From positions 124,001 to 188,000 of the forward strand of contig NZ_FNAV01000003.1 of the NCBI RefSeq assembly GCF_900102075.1: DNA of 64,000 bases. Reading direction: 5' to 3'. How positions within the stretch are numbered: the stretch's first letter is position 1; the number at the start of each line of letters is the position of its first letter. Of the stretch, positions 43,004 through 54,418 are shown piece by piece. The stretch comes from Salipiger thiooxidans (GTDB taxonomy: Bacteria > Pseudomonadota > Alphaproteobacteria > Rhodobacterales > Rhodobacteraceae). The notes beneath the pieces were generated by a model, which saw nothing but the letters and a program-made list of their open reading frames with translations, did no database searches and was not told the origin of the DNA. The position numbers and the translations under genes are program-made.

Positions 43004-46000
43004 AACGCGACGAGGCGACCGAAGCGCAGGTCCGCGCGGCGCGGCCCGACAGCTCGACCTGGCTCGCGGCCAACGCGGGCTCGGGCAAGACGCGGGTGCT
43101 CACCGACCGGGTGGCGCGGCTGCTGCTCGACGGGGTGCTGCCGGAGCACATCCTCTGCCTGACCTACACCAAGGCCGCCGCGACCGAGATGCAGAACCGG
43201 CTGTTCCGCCGTCTCGGCGCCTGGGCCATGCTCGATGACGAGGCGCTGCGGGCCGAGCTGCGCCAGCTCGGGCTCGAAGGCGCGCTGCCGCCCGAGCGAC
43301 TGGCCGGCGCGCGCACACTCTTTGCCCGCGCCATCGAGACGCCGGGCGGGCTGCGGATCCAGACCATCCACTCGTTCTGCGCCTCGCTGCTGCGGCGCTT
43401 CCCGCTCGAGGCCGGGGTCTCGCCGCAGTTCCACGAGATGGAGGACCGCGCCGCGCAGCTTCTGCGGACCGAGGTGCTCGACCGGCTCTCCGAGGGACCG
43501 CAGGCCGGGCTCGTCGCCGATCTCGCGCAGTGGCTGCCCGAGAATTACGACGCGCTTCTGGCCGAGTTGTGCGGAAACAGAGCCGCATTCATCCCCGCCC
43601 GCAGCCCTGCCGAGGTGCGCACGCTCTATGATCTCGGCCCCGACGAGGACGCGGAGTCGCTGCTGTCGTCGGTTTTCCTCGGCAGCGAGACGGCGCTGAT
43701 CGCCGACGCCCTGCCGGTACTGAAGGCCGGCAAGAGCACCGATCAGGGCTGCGCCGACAAGCTCGCCGCCTTCACCGGACGGAATCTCGACAGTCTCGTG
43801 GCGCTCGAAGCCGCGCTGCTGACGCAGAAGGGCACGCGCAGCACGCGGGTGCCGACCAAGGACACCAGGGCCGCGCTCGGACCGATGGCCGAGCGGCTCG
43901 AGCAGCTGGCCGAGCGGGTCGAAGCTGCCCGCGAGACACGCCTTGCGCTCGAGGCCGTGCAGCGGGAATTGGCGCTGCATCGCTTCGCTCAGGCCTTCCT
44001 GCCCGCCTACGAAACCGAGAAGCAGCGCCGCGGCTGGCTCGATTTCGACGACCTCGTGACCCGCGCCCGCGACCTGCTGTCGGACGAGCGGGTGGCGGAA
44101 TGGGTGCTCTACCGGCTCGACGGCGGCATCGACCACATCCTCGTGGACGAGGCGCAGGACACCTCGCCGGTGCAATGGCAGGTGATCGAGCGGCTGGCGC
44201 ATGAGTTCACCAGCGGCGAGGGCGCGCGGTCGGACGTGCGGCGCACAATCTTCGTGGTGGGCGACAAGAAACAGTCGATCTACAGCTTCCAGGGCGCCGA
44301 TCCGCGCGAGTTCGACCGCATGTGCGACGAGTTCGCCGAGCGGTTGCAACGCACCGAGGCGCCGCTCAGCCGGATGATGCTGGAATACAGCTTCCGCTCG
44401 GCCGAGCCGATCCTGCGTCTGGTGGACAATTGCTTCGAAGGCCGCGAAGCCTCGGGCTTTTCCGAGGACCAGCGGCACCGGGCGTTCAAGTCCGCGATGC
44501 CCGGGCGGGTCGATCTCTGGCCGCATGTCGAGACCAACAAGGACAGCGCCGAGGACGGCGAGTGGTTCGAGCCGGTGGACCGCGTGGGCGAGCAGCATCA
44601 CGCGGTGATACTCGCCAACCGCGTCGCGGGCTTCATCGGGCGCACCATCGGCACGCCGCTGCCCGAGGAGATCGGGCACAGCGGCGAATACCGCACCCGC
44701 CCCGCCCATGCCGGCGACTTCCTCATCCTCGTCCGCGGACGCGGTACGCTGTTCTCGGAGATCATCCGCGCCTGCAAGCAGCGCGGTCTGCCCATCGCCG
44801 GCGCCGACCGGCTCAAGGTCATGTCCGAGCTCGCGGTGAAGGACATCGGCGCGCTGCTGGCCTTCCTCGCCACGCCCGAGGACGACCTGTCGCTCGCCAC
44901 CGCGCTGCGTTCGCCGCTCTTCGGGCTCGGCGAGCAGGATCTGTTCACACTCGCGCATCCGCGCAAAGGCTATCTCTGGGCCGAGTTGCGCAAGAACAGG
45001 GACACATATCCGCAGGTGATGGCGGTGCTCGACGACCTGCGGAGCGAGACCGACTTCCTCCGCCCCTATGACCTGATCGAGCGCATCCTGACCCGTCACG
45101 GCGGCCGCGCCCGGCTGCTCGGGCGGCTTGGCGAAGAGGCCGAGGACGGCATCAACGCGCTGCTCGGGCAGGCGCTGGCCTACGAGCAGACCGAGGTGCC
45201 CTCGCTGACCGGGTTCCTCGAGTGGATGCAAACCGACGATCTCGAGATCAAGCGCGCCCCCGACAGCGCCGGAAGCCGCATCCGGGTGATGACGGTGCAC
45301 GGGGCCAAGGGGCTCGAGGCGCCGATCGTGATCCTGCCCGACTGCGCCCGGCCCAACACGCAGATCCGAGAAAGCCTGCTCGACGGCGCCACCGGCACGG
45401 TCTGGAAGGCCGGCGCCGACACTCAGCCCCGGGTGCAGACCGAGGCGCTGGAGGCCGCGAAGGAGGCCGACCAACAGGAACGCGACCGGCTGCTCTATGT
45501 GGCTCTGACACGGGCCGAGAAGTGGCTGGTGGTCGCCGCGGCCGGCGAGCTCGGCAAGGACGGCAACGCCTGGTACGACAAGGTGAAGATCGGGATGGAG
45601 CGCTCCGGCGCCGAGGCCGCCGTCTTCGACTACGGCGACTGGGGCAGCGGGGAGGGACTGCGGCTGGGCCTGGCCGACTGGACCGGCCTGCCCCACGTCA
45701 CCGTACCGCCCAAGGAGGTGATCGAAGTCACCCTGCTCGATCTCTTCCGCCAGCCCGCCGTCGTGCCCGAGCCTGCGCCCGGCGCGGTTTCGCCCTCGGG
45801 GCTAGGTGGCGCCAAGGCGCTTGGCGGCGAGGATGGCGACGAGACCGAAGAGGCGATGCTGCGCGGCACCGCGCTGCACCTGCTGCTGGAACATCTCTCG
45901 GCCCTGCCCGCCGACCGGCGCGCCGACGCCGTGCCCCACGTGCTGGCCATCGCCGAGGAACTGCCCGCCGAGACCGACAGCCTCGTGCAGGAGGCGCTCT

Positions 46001-46356
46001 CCGTGCTCGCCGCCCTGCCGCTCGCGCCGTTCTTCGCGCCGGAGACCCTTGCCGAGGTTCCGATCTCGGCCGAGATCGCGCCGGTGGGGCGCATCCACGG
46101 CATCATCGACCGGCTCATCGTCACGCCGGAAAAGGTGATCGCGGTGGACTTCAAGTCGAACCGCACGGTGCCCGCCACCCCCGAGCAGACGCCCGAGGGG
46201 CTACTGCGCCAGATGGGGGCCTATGCCGCGGCCTTGCAACAGATCTGGCCCGACCGCTGCATCGAAACCGGGCTGCTGTGGACGGCAACGCAAAGCTACA
46301 TGGCGCTGCCACACGATCTTGTGTCTGCGGCGCTGGCGCGCGCTACCGCCGCTTGA
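43000..46356 (+). CDS. addA: Double-strand break repair helicase AddA
   Basis: This 1118-residue UvrD-type ATPase/nuclease has Walker [26 protein letters not shown], Walker [51 protein letters not shown] and [16 protein letters not shown]. The C-terminal RecB-like nuclease shows [15 protein letters not shown] and [10 protein letters not shown]. Length and motifs are complete. It starts in the addB stop and its own end overlaps the predicted trxA promoter. Confidence 0.96.
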   Translation: MKRDEATEAQVRAARPDSSTWLAANAGSGKTRVLTDRVARLLLDGVLPEHILCLTYTKAAATEMQNRLFRRLGAWAMLDDEALRAELRQLGLEGALPPERLAGARTLFARAIETPGGLRIQTIHSFCASLLRRFPLEAGVSPQFHEMEDRAAQLLRTEVLDRLSEGPQAGLVADLAQWLPENYDALLAELCGNRAAFIPARSPAEVRTLYDLGPDEDAESLLSSVFLGSETALIADALPVLKAGKSTDQGCADKLAAFTGRNLDSLVALEAALLTQKGTRSTRVPTKDTRAALGPMAERLEQLAERVEAARETRLALEAVQRELALHRFAQAFLPAYETEKQRRGWLDFDDLVTRARDLLSDERVAEWVLYRLDGGIDHILVDEAQDTSPVQWQVIERLAHEFTSGEGARSDVRRTIFVVGDKKQSIYSFQGADPREFDRMCDEFAERLQRTEAPLSRMMLEYSFRSAEPILRLVDNCFEGREASGFSEDQRHRAFKSAMPGRVDLWPHVETNKDSAEDGEWFEPVDRVGEQHHAVILANRVAGFIGRTIGTPLPEEIGHSGEYRTRPAHAGDFLILVRGRGTLFSEIIRACKQRGLPIAGADRLKVMSELAVKDIGALLAFLATPEDDLSLATALRSPLFGLGEQDLFTLAHPRKGYLWAELRKNRDTYPQVMAVLDDLRSETDFLRPYDLIERILTRHGGRARLLGRLGEEAEDGINALLGQALAYEQTEVPSLTGFLEWMQTDDLEIKRAPDSAGSRIRVMTVHGAKGLEAPIVILPDCARPNTQIRESLLDGATGTVWKAGADTQPRVQTEALEAAKEADQQERDRLLYVALTRAEKWLVVAAAGELGKDGNAWYDKVKIGMERSGAEAAVFDYGDWGSGEGLRLGLADWTGLPHVTVPPKEVIEVTLLDLFRQPAVVPEPAPGAVSPSGLGGAKALGGEDGDETEEAMLRGTALHLLLEHLSALPADRRADAVPHVLAIAEELPAETDSLVQEALSVLAALPLAPFFAPETLAEVPISAEIAPVGRIHGIIDRLIVTPEKVIAVDFKSNRTVPATPEQTPEGLLRQMGAYAAALQQIWPDRCIETGLLWTATQSYMALPHDLVSAALARATAA

Positions 46357-46381
46357 CGTCTTCGCGGCCCCTACCTACCTT
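46353..46381 (+). promoter_or_regulatory. Candidate sigma-70-type promoter of trxA
   Basis: TTGACG (46353-46358), a 17-base spacer and TACCTT (46376-46381) lie at the end of addA, 44 bases before the trxA start, so trxA may also be transcribed alone. Confidence 0.5.
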
Positions 46382-46424
46382 CGCGCCTCAAGTCACCGGC
46401 TGCCCAACCCGCAAGGAGATCGAA

Positions 46425-46745
46425 ATGGCCACCGTTCCCGTTACCGACGCGACCTTCGACGAGGAAGTGAAGAACTCCGACATCCCCGTCGTGGTCGATT
46501 TCTGGGCCGAATGGTGCGGCCCCTGCAAGCAGATCGGCCCGGCTCTGGAAGAGCTGGCCGAACAGTATGACGGCCAGATCAAGATCGCCAAGGTCGACGT
46601 CGACAAGGATCAGGCGATGGCCGCCCAGCTCGGCGTCCGCGGCATCCCCGCGCTGTTCATCTTCAAGAACGGCGAAGTCTTCTCGAACCGCACCGGCGCA
46701 GCGCCCAAGGCCTCGCTGGAAAGCTGGATCAAGGAAGCGATCTGA
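46425..46745 (+). CDS. trxA: Thioredoxin 1
   Basis: The 106-residue cytoplasmic dithiol reductase has the active site [19 protein letters not shown], cis-Pro RGIPALFIF and KVDVDKD. It supplies electrons to ribonucleotide reductase and other targets via thioredoxin reductase. AAGGAG lies 8 bases before the ATG. A strong terminator follows. Confidence 0.97.
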   Translation: MATVPVTDATFDEEVKNSDIPVVVDFWAEWCGPCKQIGPALEELAEQYDGQIKIAKVDVDKDQAMAAQLGVRGIPALFIFKNGEVFSNRTGAAPKASLESWIKEAI

Positions 46746-46751
46746 CGCTTC

Positions 46752-46785
46752 AGGCGCGCCCTCGACCGGGGGCGCGCCGTTTTCT
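46752..46785 (+). terminator. trxA terminator
   Basis: GGCGCGCCC (46753-46761) pairs with GGGCGCGCC (46770-46778), followed by GTTTTCTT. Confidence 0.9.
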
Positions 46786-46817
46786 TGCTAAGAGTAAGGT
46801 CCCCTCAGGTGCTCTGC

Positions 46818-47789
46818 TCAGCCCCCCCGAAACACCCGCCCCACCAGCGGCATGAGCCCGGCCAGCCGCCGCTCCTGCGCAATGGAGCGCCCGGTGACCG
46901 GCAATCCCCACCACTCCGCCAGCACCCTGTTGCGCAACAACAGCCCGACCGATGGATCGCCGCTGGCAACCCGCTGGTATCCTTCGAAAAACGCGCTTGA
47001 AGCGCCCACCGGCAGGACCTCGCCCCGTGGGATCGCGTCCTTTTGCGCGTGCAGGATGGCGTAATCCACCAGAAGCCGCGCGATGTCGTGCCCGACCGGC
47101 ACCACCCTCCCGGCGGCAAAGTCGATGCCCCAGCACTGCGCGTCGTCCATGACGAGGTTGCGCAGGTGCAGGTCGCCATGGGTCTGCGCGGTCAGCGTCT
47201 CACGCCCCTCGTACGCCGCCTGCCTCGCGCAGAGCGCCCCGGCACACCGCAGGAAGCGCTCCGGCGCCACCACCTGCCGCGCGCCAGACGCGACCTCGGA
47301 CATGATGCCCCTCAGGTAGCGAAGGGTGAACCCCGGCTGGAAGACCCGCCGCTCGCCGGGCAGCGCGGAATGGAAGCCGCCGAGCCAGCGCCCGGCGCGG
47401 CAGAGCAGGGCCTCCTGCCCGGCCACCGGCGCCTCGTCGAGCAGCTGCGAAAGCGGGGTTGCCGCGAGGTAATCCATCACCAGCGACTGCGCCTCGGGCT
47501 CGACCGCATGCAACGCCGGAACGCCCTTGGGCCAGGCCGCCATCACCGCGAGATGCGCGGCGAAAGCGGCAGGAAAGCCGGGATCGGCGCCCGGGCGCAG
47601 CTGATGCTTCAGCACCAGCCGGCGCCCGCCGGGGCCCTGCAACACAAGCACAGACCGCGTCACCCGCGCGTCGTTGCGCAGCGAAAGCGGCGCCGCCTTC
47701 CACGCCGCGGGGTCTTCGCCCATCTGTCGCGCCAGCGCCGGCCAGTGCGCCAGCGCCGCCGCCACCAGATCCCGGCTTTGCATTTCCAT
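46818..47789 (-). CDS. APH-family phosphotransferase of unknown substrate
   Basis: The 323-residue protein has a kinase-like fold: [23 protein letters not shown] (Lys of the nucleotide site and a Glu/Ala helix), then the catalytic loop [16 protein letters not shown] and metal-binding [11 protein letters not shown]. It resembles aminoglycoside/choline phosphotransferases but carries no resistance signature. It is divergent from hslV and convergent with trxA. Confidence 0.78.
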   Translation of the reverse strand: MEMQSRDLVAAALAHWPALARQMGEDPAAWKAAPLSLRNDARVTRSVLVLQGPGGRRLVLKHQLRPGADPGFPAAFAAHLAVMAAWPKGVPALHAVEPEAQSLVMDYLAATPLSQLLDEAPVAGQEALLCRAGRWLGGFHSALPGERRVFQPGFTLRYLRGIMSEVASGARQVVAPERFLRCAGALCARQAAYEGRETLTAQTHGDLHLRNLVMDDAQCWGIDFAAGRVVPVGHDIARLLVDYAILHAQKDAIPRGEVLPVGASSAFFEGYQRVASGDPSVGLLLRNRVLAEWWGLPVTGRSIAQERRLAGLMPLVGRVFRGG

Positions 47790-47828
47790 CCGCGCGCCCC
47801 TGCACTATGTCGGGTCCAAGGGCAGCGC

Positions 47829-47857
47829 CTTGTTGCGGCGTTGTCCAGCCCCCATAT
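47829..47857 (+). promoter_or_regulatory. RpoH-type heat-shock promoter of hslVU
   Basis: CTTGTTG (47829-47835), a 14-base spacer and CCCCATAT (47850-47857) match the sigma-32 consensus (CTTGAAA, 11-16 bases, CCCCATnT) closely. It sits 30 bases before hslV, a heat-shock operon in other bacteria. Confidence 0.7.
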
Positions 47858-47886
47858 CGCCCCGGCACGACAAGGAGATCAGAGAC

Positions 47887-48444
47887 ATGGCCGATCAGGA
47901 ATTCCCCGGCTGGCACGGCACCACGATCATCGGCGTCCGCAAGGGCGGACAGGTCGTGGTCGCAGGCGACGGACAGGTGAGCCTCGGCCAGACCGTGATC
48001 AAGGGCACCGCCCGCAAGGTGCGGCGCCTGTCGCCCGGCGGCTCGGACGTGGTCTGCGGCTTCGCGGGCTCCACCGCCGACGCCTTCGCCCTGCTGGAAC
48101 GGCTGGAAGCGAAGCTCGAGAAGACCCCGGGCCAGCTGCAGCGCGCCTGCGTCGAGCTCGCCAAGGACTGGCGCACCGACAAGTACCTGCAGAAGCTCGA
48201 GGCCATGCTGATCGTCACCGACGGCCGCGAGCTCTACGTCATCACCGGCGCCGGCGACGTGCTGGAGCCCGAGCACGACGTCGCGGCCATCGGGTCGGGC
48301 GGCAACTTCGCCCTGGCCGCCGCGCGCGCCATGATGGACAGCGAGCGCTCGGCCGAGGACATCGCCCGCCGCGCCATGGCCATCGCCGCCGACATCTGCG
48401 TCTACACCAATGGCAACCTCACGGTTGAGACCATTTCGGCCTGA
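47887..48444 (+). CDS. hslV: HslV peptidase subunit of the HslUV protease
   Basis: HslV is the N-terminal-threonine peptidase of the ATP-dependent HslUV (ClpQY) complex. The 185-residue product has [21 protein letters not shown], where the Thr after HG is the nucleophile once the propeptide is removed, then [17 protein letters not shown] and [16 protein letters not shown]. The extension before this Thr is longer than in E. coli, as in other alphaproteobacteria. CAAGGAGATC precedes the ATG. A 22-base gap separates it from hslU. Confidence 0.96.
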   Translation: MADQEFPGWHGTTIIGVRKGGQVVVAGDGQVSLGQTVIKGTARKVRRLSPGGSDVVCGFAGSTADAFALLERLEAKLEKTPGQLQRACVELAKDWRTDKYLQKLEAMLIVTDGRELYVITGAGDVLEPEHDVAAIGSGGNFALAAARAMMDSERSAEDIARRAMAIAADICVYTNGNLTVETISA

Positions 48445-48466
48445 GACGCCTTCCGAAAGGACCCCC

Positions 48467-49774
48467 ATGACCGACCTGACCCCCCGCGAGATCGTCTCGG
48501 AACTCGACCGCTTCATCATCGGACAGAAGGATGCGAAGCGCGCCGTGGCCGTGGCCCTGCGCAACCGCTGGCGTCGCAAGCAGCTGTCCGAGGACCTGCG
48601 TGACGAGGTCTATCCCAAGAACATCCTGATGATCGGACCGACCGGCGTCGGCAAGACCGAGATTTCGCGCCGGCTCGCCAAGCTCGCCAAGGCGCCCTTC
48701 ATCAAGGTCGAGGCCACCAAGTTCACCGAGGTGGGCTACGTCGGCCGGGACGTCGAGCAGATCATCCGCGACCTCGTGGACAGCTCGATCGCGATGACCC
48801 GCGAGCACATGCGCGAGGACGTCAAGGCCGCGGCCCACAAGGCCGCCGAGGACCGGGTGATCGAGGCCATCGCCGGCAAGGACGCCCGCGACTCGACCCG
48901 CGAGATGTTCCGCAAGAAGCTTCGCAACGGCGAGCTCGACGCCACCGAGATCGAGCTCGACGTGGCCGAGACCGCCTCGCCCTTCCCGATGATGGAGCTC
49001 CCCGGCCAGCCCGGCCAGAGCATGGGGATGATGAACCTCTCCGACATCTTCGGGAAAGCCTTCGGCGGCCGCACCACGCGCAAGAAGCTGAGCGTGGGGG
49101 AAAGCTACGAGGTGCTGATCCAGGAAGAGGCCGACAAGCTGCTCGACGACGAGGTGGTCAAGAAGGCCGCGCTCGAGGCGGTGGAGCAGAACGGCATCGT
49201 CTTCCTCGACGAGATCGACAAGGTGGCGGCGCGGCAGGAGACCCGGGGCGGCGACGTGTCCCGCGAAGGCGTGCAGCGTGACCTGCTGCCGCTGATCGAG
49301 GGCACCACCGTCTCGACCAAGCACGGGCCGGTGAAGACCGACCACATCCTCTTCATCGCCTCCGGCGCCTTCCACATCGCCAAGCCCTCGGACCTGCTGC
49401 CCGAACTTCAGGGTCGTCTGCCGATCCGGGTGAACCTGCGGGCGCTGACGGAAGAGGATTTCGTCCGCATCCTGACCGAGACCGACAACGCGCTCACCCG
49501 CCAGTACACGGCGCTGATGGCAACCGAGGAGGTCATCGTCGAGTTCACCGAGGAAGGCATCCACGCGCTCGCCAAGATCGCGGCGCAGGTGAACGAGTCG
49601 GTCGAGAACATCGGCGCGCGGCGGCTCTACACCGTGATGGAGCGGGTCTTCGAGGAACTCTCCTTCACCGCCCCCGACCGCGCCGGCGAGAGCATCACCG
49701 TCGACGGGAGCTTCGTCGAGACCTACCTGGGCGAGCTCACCCGCTCGGCCGACCTCAGCCGCTACGTGCTCTGA
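48467..49774 (+). CDS. hslU: HslU ATPase subunit of the HslUV protease
   Basis: HslU unfolds substrates and feeds HslV. The 435-residue AAA+ protein has Walker [20 protein letters not shown], the [18 protein letters not shown] segment with the pore GYVG, an I domain, Walker [11 protein letters not shown], sensor [11 protein letters not shown] and C-terminal LSRYVL that docks in HslV. It is followed by a long inverted-repeat hairpin. Confidence 0.97.
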   Translation: MTDLTPREIVSELDRFIIGQKDAKRAVAVALRNRWRRKQLSEDLRDEVYPKNILMIGPTGVGKTEISRRLAKLAKAPFIKVEATKFTEVGYVGRDVEQIIRDLVDSSIAMTREHMREDVKAAAHKAAEDRVIEAIAGKDARDSTREMFRKKLRNGELDATEIELDVAETASPFPMMELPGQPGQSMGMMNLSDIFGKAFGGRTTRKKLSVGESYEVLIQEEADKLLDDEVVKKAALEAVEQNGIVFLDEIDKVAARQETRGGDVSREGVQRDLLPLIEGTTVSTKHGPVKTDHILFIASGAFHIAKPSDLLPELQGRLPIRVNLRALTEEDFVRILTETDNALTRQYTALMATEEVIVEFTEEGIHALAKIAAQVNESVENIGARRLYTVMERVFEELSFTAPDRAGESITVDGSFVETYLGELTRSADLSRYVL

Positions 49775-49813
49775 GCCGTGGCGCCGGTGAGGGGCCAGCC
49801 CCTCACACTCCCC

Positions 49814-49880
49814 GGAGTTTAAGGGCAAGATGAAGAGCGGACCCGTCCTTCATCTTGCCCGATAAACTCCCGCCGGAGGC
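49814..49880 (+). repeat. 33-bp repeat copy 2, in an inverted pair (likely terminator)
   Basis: The copy of the 28657 repeat is at 49848-49880. Facing it is a near-complementary arm at 49814-49835 (GGAGTTTA..GGGCAAGATGAAG, one indel), with a 12-base loop between, giving a stem of about 22 bp some 40 bases past the hslU stop. It probably ends transcription or stabilises the 3' end. Confidence 0.8.
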
Positions 49881-49946
49881 GTTCCTGCCCCTACCGTTCG
49901 CGCGCGGCTGGAGATAACGTCGCGGCGACTGGCTTGGGAGGGCACC

Positions 49947-50624
49947 ATGAAACGTTCGCGCATCAACGAGATCATCCGCGAGGGCGATGCCTTCATCCGC
50001 AGCCATGGCTTCCGCCTGCCGCCCTTCGCCTATCTCTCGCCGGGGGAGCTGCGCGCGGCCGAGCATGGCGAGATCGCGCGGCGGCGGATGGGCTGGGACA
50101 TCACCGATTACGGCGCCGGCGATTTCGACCGGATGGGGCTGTTTCTCTTCACCACACGGAATGGTCTGAACGCCGATCTCGGCCAGCGCAGCGCCATGCT
50201 CTACGCCGAGAAGATCATGATCTCGCGCCGCGACCAGCTGAGCCCAAACCATCGCCATGACGTCAAGGTCGAGGACATCATCAACCGCGGCGGCGGCACG
50301 CTGGTGCTGGAGCTCTTCGCGGCGACGCCCGAGGGCGGGATCGACCGCGGCGCACCGGTCACCGTGCTTTGCGACGGCATGGAGCGGACCCTGCCCGCGG
50401 GCGGGCACCTGAAGCTCGATCCGGGCGAGTCGGTGACGCTGTTTCCCACCACCTGGCACGCGTTCTGGGGCGAGGGCAGCGACGTGCTGATCGGCGAGGT
50501 CTCGACGGTGAACGACGACCTGACGGACAATATCTTCGAGATGGAGATCGGCCGGTTCTCGACCATCGAGGAGGACGAGCCGCCGCTGCATCTTCTGGTA
50601 TCCGACTACGACGCGACGCTCTGA
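49947..50624 (+). CDS. D-lyxose/D-mannose isomerase family protein
   Basis: The 225-residue protein has a cupin-type metal site: NHRHDVKVEDIINRGGGTL with two His, and later TTWHAFWGEG. The N-terminus (RINEIIREGDAFIRSHGF, LPPFA) matches the D-lyxose isomerase (DUF1498) family, which interconverts D-lyxose and D-xylulose or D-mannose and D-fructose with Mn2+. GGGAGGGC precedes the ATG. It stands alone, without sugar transport genes. Confidence 0.88.
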   Translation: MKRSRINEIIREGDAFIRSHGFRLPPFAYLSPGELRAAEHGEIARRRMGWDITDYGAGDFDRMGLFLFTTRNGLNADLGQRSAMLYAEKIMISRRDQLSPNHRHDVKVEDIINRGGGTLVLELFAATPEGGIDRGAPVTVLCDGMERTLPAGGHLKLDPGESVTLFPTTWHAFWGEGSDVLIGEVSTVNDDLTDNIFEMEIGRFSTIEEDEPPLHLLVSDYDATL

Positions 50625-50657
50625 CCCCGCCGCACCGGGCCGGCGATCAGGCTCTGA

Positions 50658-52205
50658 TCAGGCGCGCCACCAGCGTTCCGCGAAGCGGGCGTTGTCCATG
50701 GACCAGAGGTTGCCGATGATCGCGGGCGCAGCGATCCGGTCGCTGACCGCCTGCAGGTGGTTGGCGAAGACCGGCACCAGCAGCCCGCCCTCGTCGCGCA
50801 GGATCTGCTGCATCTCGCCGTAGAGCGCCCGGCGCCGGGCGCTGTCGAGCTCGGAGCGCGCCTCGGTCAGCAGGGCCTGGAAGCGCGGGCTTTGCGCCAT
50901 GCCCCATTGCGTGTCGTTCCATGGCGCCCCGTGCTGCAGCGCGGTCGAGAACATCCAGTCCTCGGTCACCCGGCCCGACCATGCGCAGGCGCAGAGCGGG
51001 CGGTTGCGCCAGACTTCGGACCAGTAGCCCTCGGGGCGCTCGTGGATGACGTCGAGCGTGATGCCCGCCGCGGCGGCGGAGCTGCGGAAGCGCTCGGCCG
51101 CCGCAGGCGCGCCGTCGAAGGCGGCCTCGGAGACCGAGAGTGGCAGGGTCAGCTGCGATAGCCCCGCCTGCCGGAGGTGATAGCGTGCGCGGTCGGGATC
51201 GTAGGGCACCGGCGCGAGTGCCGCGTCGTACTGGTTGGCAGGGCCGATGGGGCTGTCCGCCCCGAGCCGGCCGTGCCCCAGCAGCACCTCGTCGAGCAGT
51301 GCCTGCCGGTCGATGGCGTGCTTCATCGCCTTGCGCACGTGCAGCGCGTCAAAGGGTGACGCGCCGGTCTGCATGGCGAAGCCGTAGTAGCGGTTGCCGG
51401 CGATCTCCTGCAGGCGCAGGCTCGGCTCGGCGCGCAGCCGCGCCACCCGTTGCGGCGCGACGCTGTTGATCGCATCGACCTGGCCGCCGCGCAGCGCCGC
51501 GACCCGGGCCGCGCCGTCGTTCATCGCGGTGAAGTGGAGCTCGTCGAACCAGCCCGCCTGCCCGTCCTTGTAGTGCCCTGCTACCCGGCGCCCGAGGAAA
51601 CGCACACCCGGTTCGAAATGCTCGACCCGGTAGAGCCCGGTGCCGATGCCGCGGGCCATGGCCTCGGCGATCTGGCCCGCCGGGTAGATCAACAGGTGAT
51701 AGTCGGCGAGCAGGTAGGGGAAATCCGCGTTGCCCTCGGCCAGCGTGAAGCGGATGCGATGATCCGAGAGCCGGTCCATCGCGGCGATCGAGGCGACCAG
51801 CGGGCGGGCACCCGAGGCGGCGTTCGGGTCGAGATGGAGCCGCAGCGAGGCGATCACGTCTTCGGCGGTGAAGGGCTTGCCGTTGTGAAAGCTTACGCCC
51901 TCGCGCAGCGTCACCGTCCAGATCCGCGCATCGGCGCTGGCGTCCCAGCCGGTGGCCAGCTCGCCGCGCAGCGAGCCGTCGGCGGCGACCTCGGTGAGCG
52001 TGTCGAAGACGGCGCCCTGAGCCGCGGCGACCATGAAGACATCGGAGTGGGTGCGGGAATCCCAGCTGTCGGAGCGGTGCGCCCCGCCGAGACCCGCCCG
52101 CAGGGTGCCGCCCGACCGCGCCGGCGCGGCAGAGAGCCCGGACGCGCCGAGCACTGCCGCGGCAAGCGCGGACTGGATCAGGCGACGTCGTTTGAACCCA
52201 CTCAT
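50658..52205 (-). CDS. Tat-exported ABC peptide/solute-binding protein
   Basis: The 515-residue SBP_bac_5 (family 5) protein has a twin-arginine signal (MSGFKRRRLIQSALAAAVL), then LREGVSFHNGKPFTAEDVIASL, TGLYRVEHFEPGVRF and ALHVRKAMKHAIDRQALLDEVLLGHG, all typical of DppA/OppA-like binding proteins. I start at ATG 52205 because it opens the Tat signal. No permease or ATPase genes lie beside it, so it is an orphan that must use a distant transporter or act differently. Confidence 0.88.
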   Translation of the reverse strand: MSGFKRRRLIQSALAAAVLGASGLSAAPARSGGTLRAGLGGAHRSDSWDSRTHSDVFMVAAAQGAVFDTLTEVAADGSLRGELATGWDASADARIWTVTLREGVSFHNGKPFTAEDVIASLRLHLDPNAASGARPLVASIAAMDRLSDHRIRFTLAEGNADFPYLLADYHLLIYPAGQIAEAMARGIGTGLYRVEHFEPGVRFLGRRVAGHYKDGQAGWFDELHFTAMNDGAARVAALRGGQVDAINSVAPQRVARLRAEPSLRLQEIAGNRYYGFAMQTGASPFDALHVRKAMKHAIDRQALLDEVLLGHGRLGADSPIGPANQYDAALAPVPYDPDRARYHLRQAGLSQLTLPLSVSEAAFDGAPAAAERFRSSAAAAGITLDVIHERPEGYWSEVWRNRPLCACAWSGRVTEDWMFSTALQHGAPWNDTQWGMAQSPRFQALLTEARSELDSARRRALYGEMQQILRDEGGLLVPVFANHLQAVSDRIAAPAIIGNLWSMDNARFAERWWRA

Positions 52206-52290
52206 GCGAATCCACTCATGTGGCGGTCGTTTCCCTGCTTCTCCGCGATGGCCGGTGATTCGCCGGACGCCGCGTAATGACCGAGCGAGG

Positions 52291-53289
52291 TTACAGGCCG
52301 GCCCGGCTCTGTAAACCCTCGCTCTCGGCAATCTGATCCATGCAGCGCACCAGCTCGGCGCTGATTCCGGGCTCGGACAGCGCGTGGCCGGCGTTGCGGA
52401 TCATCCGCAGGTCGGCGTCGGGCCAGGCCTGCGCCAGCTCCCACGCGCGGCGCGGCGGGCAGATCATGTCGTAGCGTCCCTGCACGATCACCCCGGGGAT
52501 GCCTTGCAGCCGGTCGGCGTTGTTGAGGATCCAGCCGTCCTCGGCGAGGAAGCCGTCGTTGACGAAATAGTGGTTCTCGAGACGGGCGAAGGCGCGGGCG
52601 TAGTCGCCGGGCGCCTCGCCGCCGGTGCCGTTGGAATAAACCGAGGCCAGCGCGTTTTCCCAGGCCGACCAGGCGCGGGCGTAGCGGGTCTCTTCCCGCA
52701 GGTTGCCGCTGAACAGGCGGCGGTGGTAGGCGCCGATCAGGTCGCCGTGCTCGTCCTCGGGAATGAGGTCGGTGAACCGCTCCCACGGCTCGGGCCAGAA
52801 CTGCCCGGCGCCGCCGCCGTAAAACCAGTCGAGCTCGGTCCGGGTCATCATGAAGACGCCGCGCAGCACCAGCTGGCGCACCCGCTCGGGGTGGCTGATG
52901 GCATAGATCAGCGACAGTGTTGCGCCCCAGCTCCCGCCGAAGACGATGAAACGGTCGATGCCGAGGTCCTCGCGGATGCGCTCGATGTCCGACACGAGGT
53001 GCCACGTGGTGTTGTCGGTGACGCTGGCATGGGGCCGCGACCGCCCGCAGCCGCGCTGGTCGAAGAGCACGACGCGGAACACCCTCGGGTCGAAATAGCG
53101 GCGCATCGCGGGCGAGCTGCCGCCCCCCGGGCCTCCGTGAAGAACGATGACGGGCACACCGCGCGGGTTGCCGCACTGTTCCATATAGATCTTGTGCCCA
53201 TCGCCCATGTCGATCATGCGTTGATCGAACGGGTCAATGGGCGGGTAAAGGTACTGCACTGCGCGCTTCTGACCCGGGAATTTGTCCAT
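52291..53289 (-). CDS. pip: Proline iminopeptidase
   Basis: Pip removes N-terminal proline from peptides. The 332-residue alpha/beta hydrolase has the oxyanion motif [41 protein letters not shown], nucleophile elbow [11 protein letters not shown], Asp in GRYDMICPP and His in NAGHALSEP. It is divergent from ubiG with starts 54 bases apart. Confidence 0.95.
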   Translation of the reverse strand: MDKFPGQKRAVQYLYPPIDPFDQRMIDMGDGHKIYMEQCGNPRGVPVIVLHGGPGGGSSPAMRRYFDPRVFRVVLFDQRGCGRSRPHASVTDNTTWHLVSDIERIREDLGIDRFIVFGGSWGATLSLIYAISHPERVRQLVLRGVFMMTRTELDWFYGGGAGQFWPEPWERFTDLIPEDEHGDLIGAYHRRLFSGNLREETRYARAWSAWENALASVYSNGTGGEAPGDYARAFARLENHYFVNDGFLAEDGWILNNADRLQGIPGVIVQGRYDMICPPRRAWELAQAWPDADLRMIRNAGHALSEPGISAELVRCMDQIAESEGLQSRAGL

Positions 53290-53342
53290 GCCTCGACTAT
53301 ATTGGCAGGGTGACCCGAAAGACCATGGGGGAATTGCGAGAG

Positions 53343-54089
53343 ATGAGCGTTACCGTCGATCCGTCCGAAATCGCCAAGTTCGAGGCCATGTCCGCCGAGT
53401 GGTGGGACCCGCACGGCAAGTTCAAACCGCTGCACATGATGAACCCGGTGCGGCTCGACTACATCACCCGCCAGGTGGCCGGCGAGTACGGCCGCGACCT
53501 GTCCGCGCCCAGGCCCTTCGAGGGACTGCGCATCGTCGACATCGGCTGCGGCGGCGGGTTGCTCTGCGAGCCGATGGCCCGGCTCGGGGCCGAGGTCGTG
53601 GGGGTCGACGCCGCCGAGCGCAACATCCCGGTGGCGCAGCTTCATGCCGAGCAGTCAGGGCTGGAGATCGACTACCGCCACACCACCGCAGAGGCGCTGG
53701 CCGAGGCGGGCGAGCGGTTCGACGTGGTGCTGAACATGGAGGTGGTCGAGCACGTGGCCGACCCGCTGGCCTACCTCACCGCCTGCCGCCAGCTGCTGAA
53801 GCCCGGCGGGCTGCACCTGTGTTCGACCATCAACCGCAACGCCAAGAGCTTTGCCATGGCCATCGTCGGCGCCGAGTGGGTGATGCGCTGGCTGCCCAAG
53901 GGCACGCACGAATGGTCGAAGTTCATAACCCCCGACGAGCTCTGCGAGCTGATGCGCAAGGCCGGGCTCGATCCCGTCGACCGCAAGGGCTACGTCTTCA
54001 ACCCCGTCAGCTGGTCCTGGAGCATCTCGGACCGCGACCTGTCGGTGAACTACGTCACCGCCGCGATCAACCCGGAGCCCGCCGCATGA
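53343..54089 (+). CDS. ubiG: Ubiquinone O-methyltransferase
   Basis: UbiG performs both O-methylations of the ubiquinone ring using SAM. The 248-residue product has [19 protein letters not shown] at the start, motif [48 protein letters not shown] and [20 protein letters not shown] chose ATG 53343 (GGGGGAA upstream); GTG 53310 and ATG 53325 are in frame. Its stop overlaps the next gene. Confidence 0.95.
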   Translation: MSVTVDPSEIAKFEAMSAEWWDPHGKFKPLHMMNPVRLDYITRQVAGEYGRDLSAPRPFEGLRIVDIGCGGGLLCEPMARLGAEVVGVDAAERNIPVAQLHAEQSGLEIDYRHTTAEALAEAGERFDVVLNMEVVEHVADPLAYLTACRQLLKPGGLHLCSTINRNAKSFAMAIVGAEWVMRWLPKGTHEWSKFITPDELCELMRKAGLDPVDRKGYVFNPVSWSWSISDRDLSVNYVTAAINPEPAA

Positions 54090-54388
54090 GCGTCATTCCC
54101 GAAGGCAGCGCCCTCTTCGTCATCGACATCGAGTACACCGTGCCCTTCGAGGAGGTGCAGAAGGTGCTCGAGCCGCACATGGCCTTCGTGAAGCAGGGCT
54201 ATGCCGAGGGTCGCTTCCTTGCCTCCGGGCCGAAAACCCCGCGTACCGGCGGCGTGGTGATCGCAATGGGCACCTCGCTGGAAGAGGTCGAGGCGCTTAT
54301 GGCGCAGGATCCCTTCGTCGAGGCCGGCGTGATCGCGCTGAAGATCACCGAGTTCGCGGCGTCGAACCGGCATCCCGTGCTGGCATAG
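54086..54388 (+). CDS. YCII-domain protein
   Basis: The 100-residue YciI-like protein has [42 protein letters not shown] and [19 protein letters not shown]. The first His of HMAF and Asp of QDPF match the proposed active site. The ATG overlaps the ubiG stop (ATGA). Function is unknown. Confidence 0.88.
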   Translation: MSVIPEGSALFVIDIEYTVPFEEVQKVLEPHMAFVKQGYAEGRFLASGPKTPRTGGVVIAMGTSLEEVEALMAQDPFVEAGVIALKITEFAASNRHPVLA

Positions 54389-54418
54389 AGCCGCATTTCC
54401 CATGATCGGGGGCGGGCG

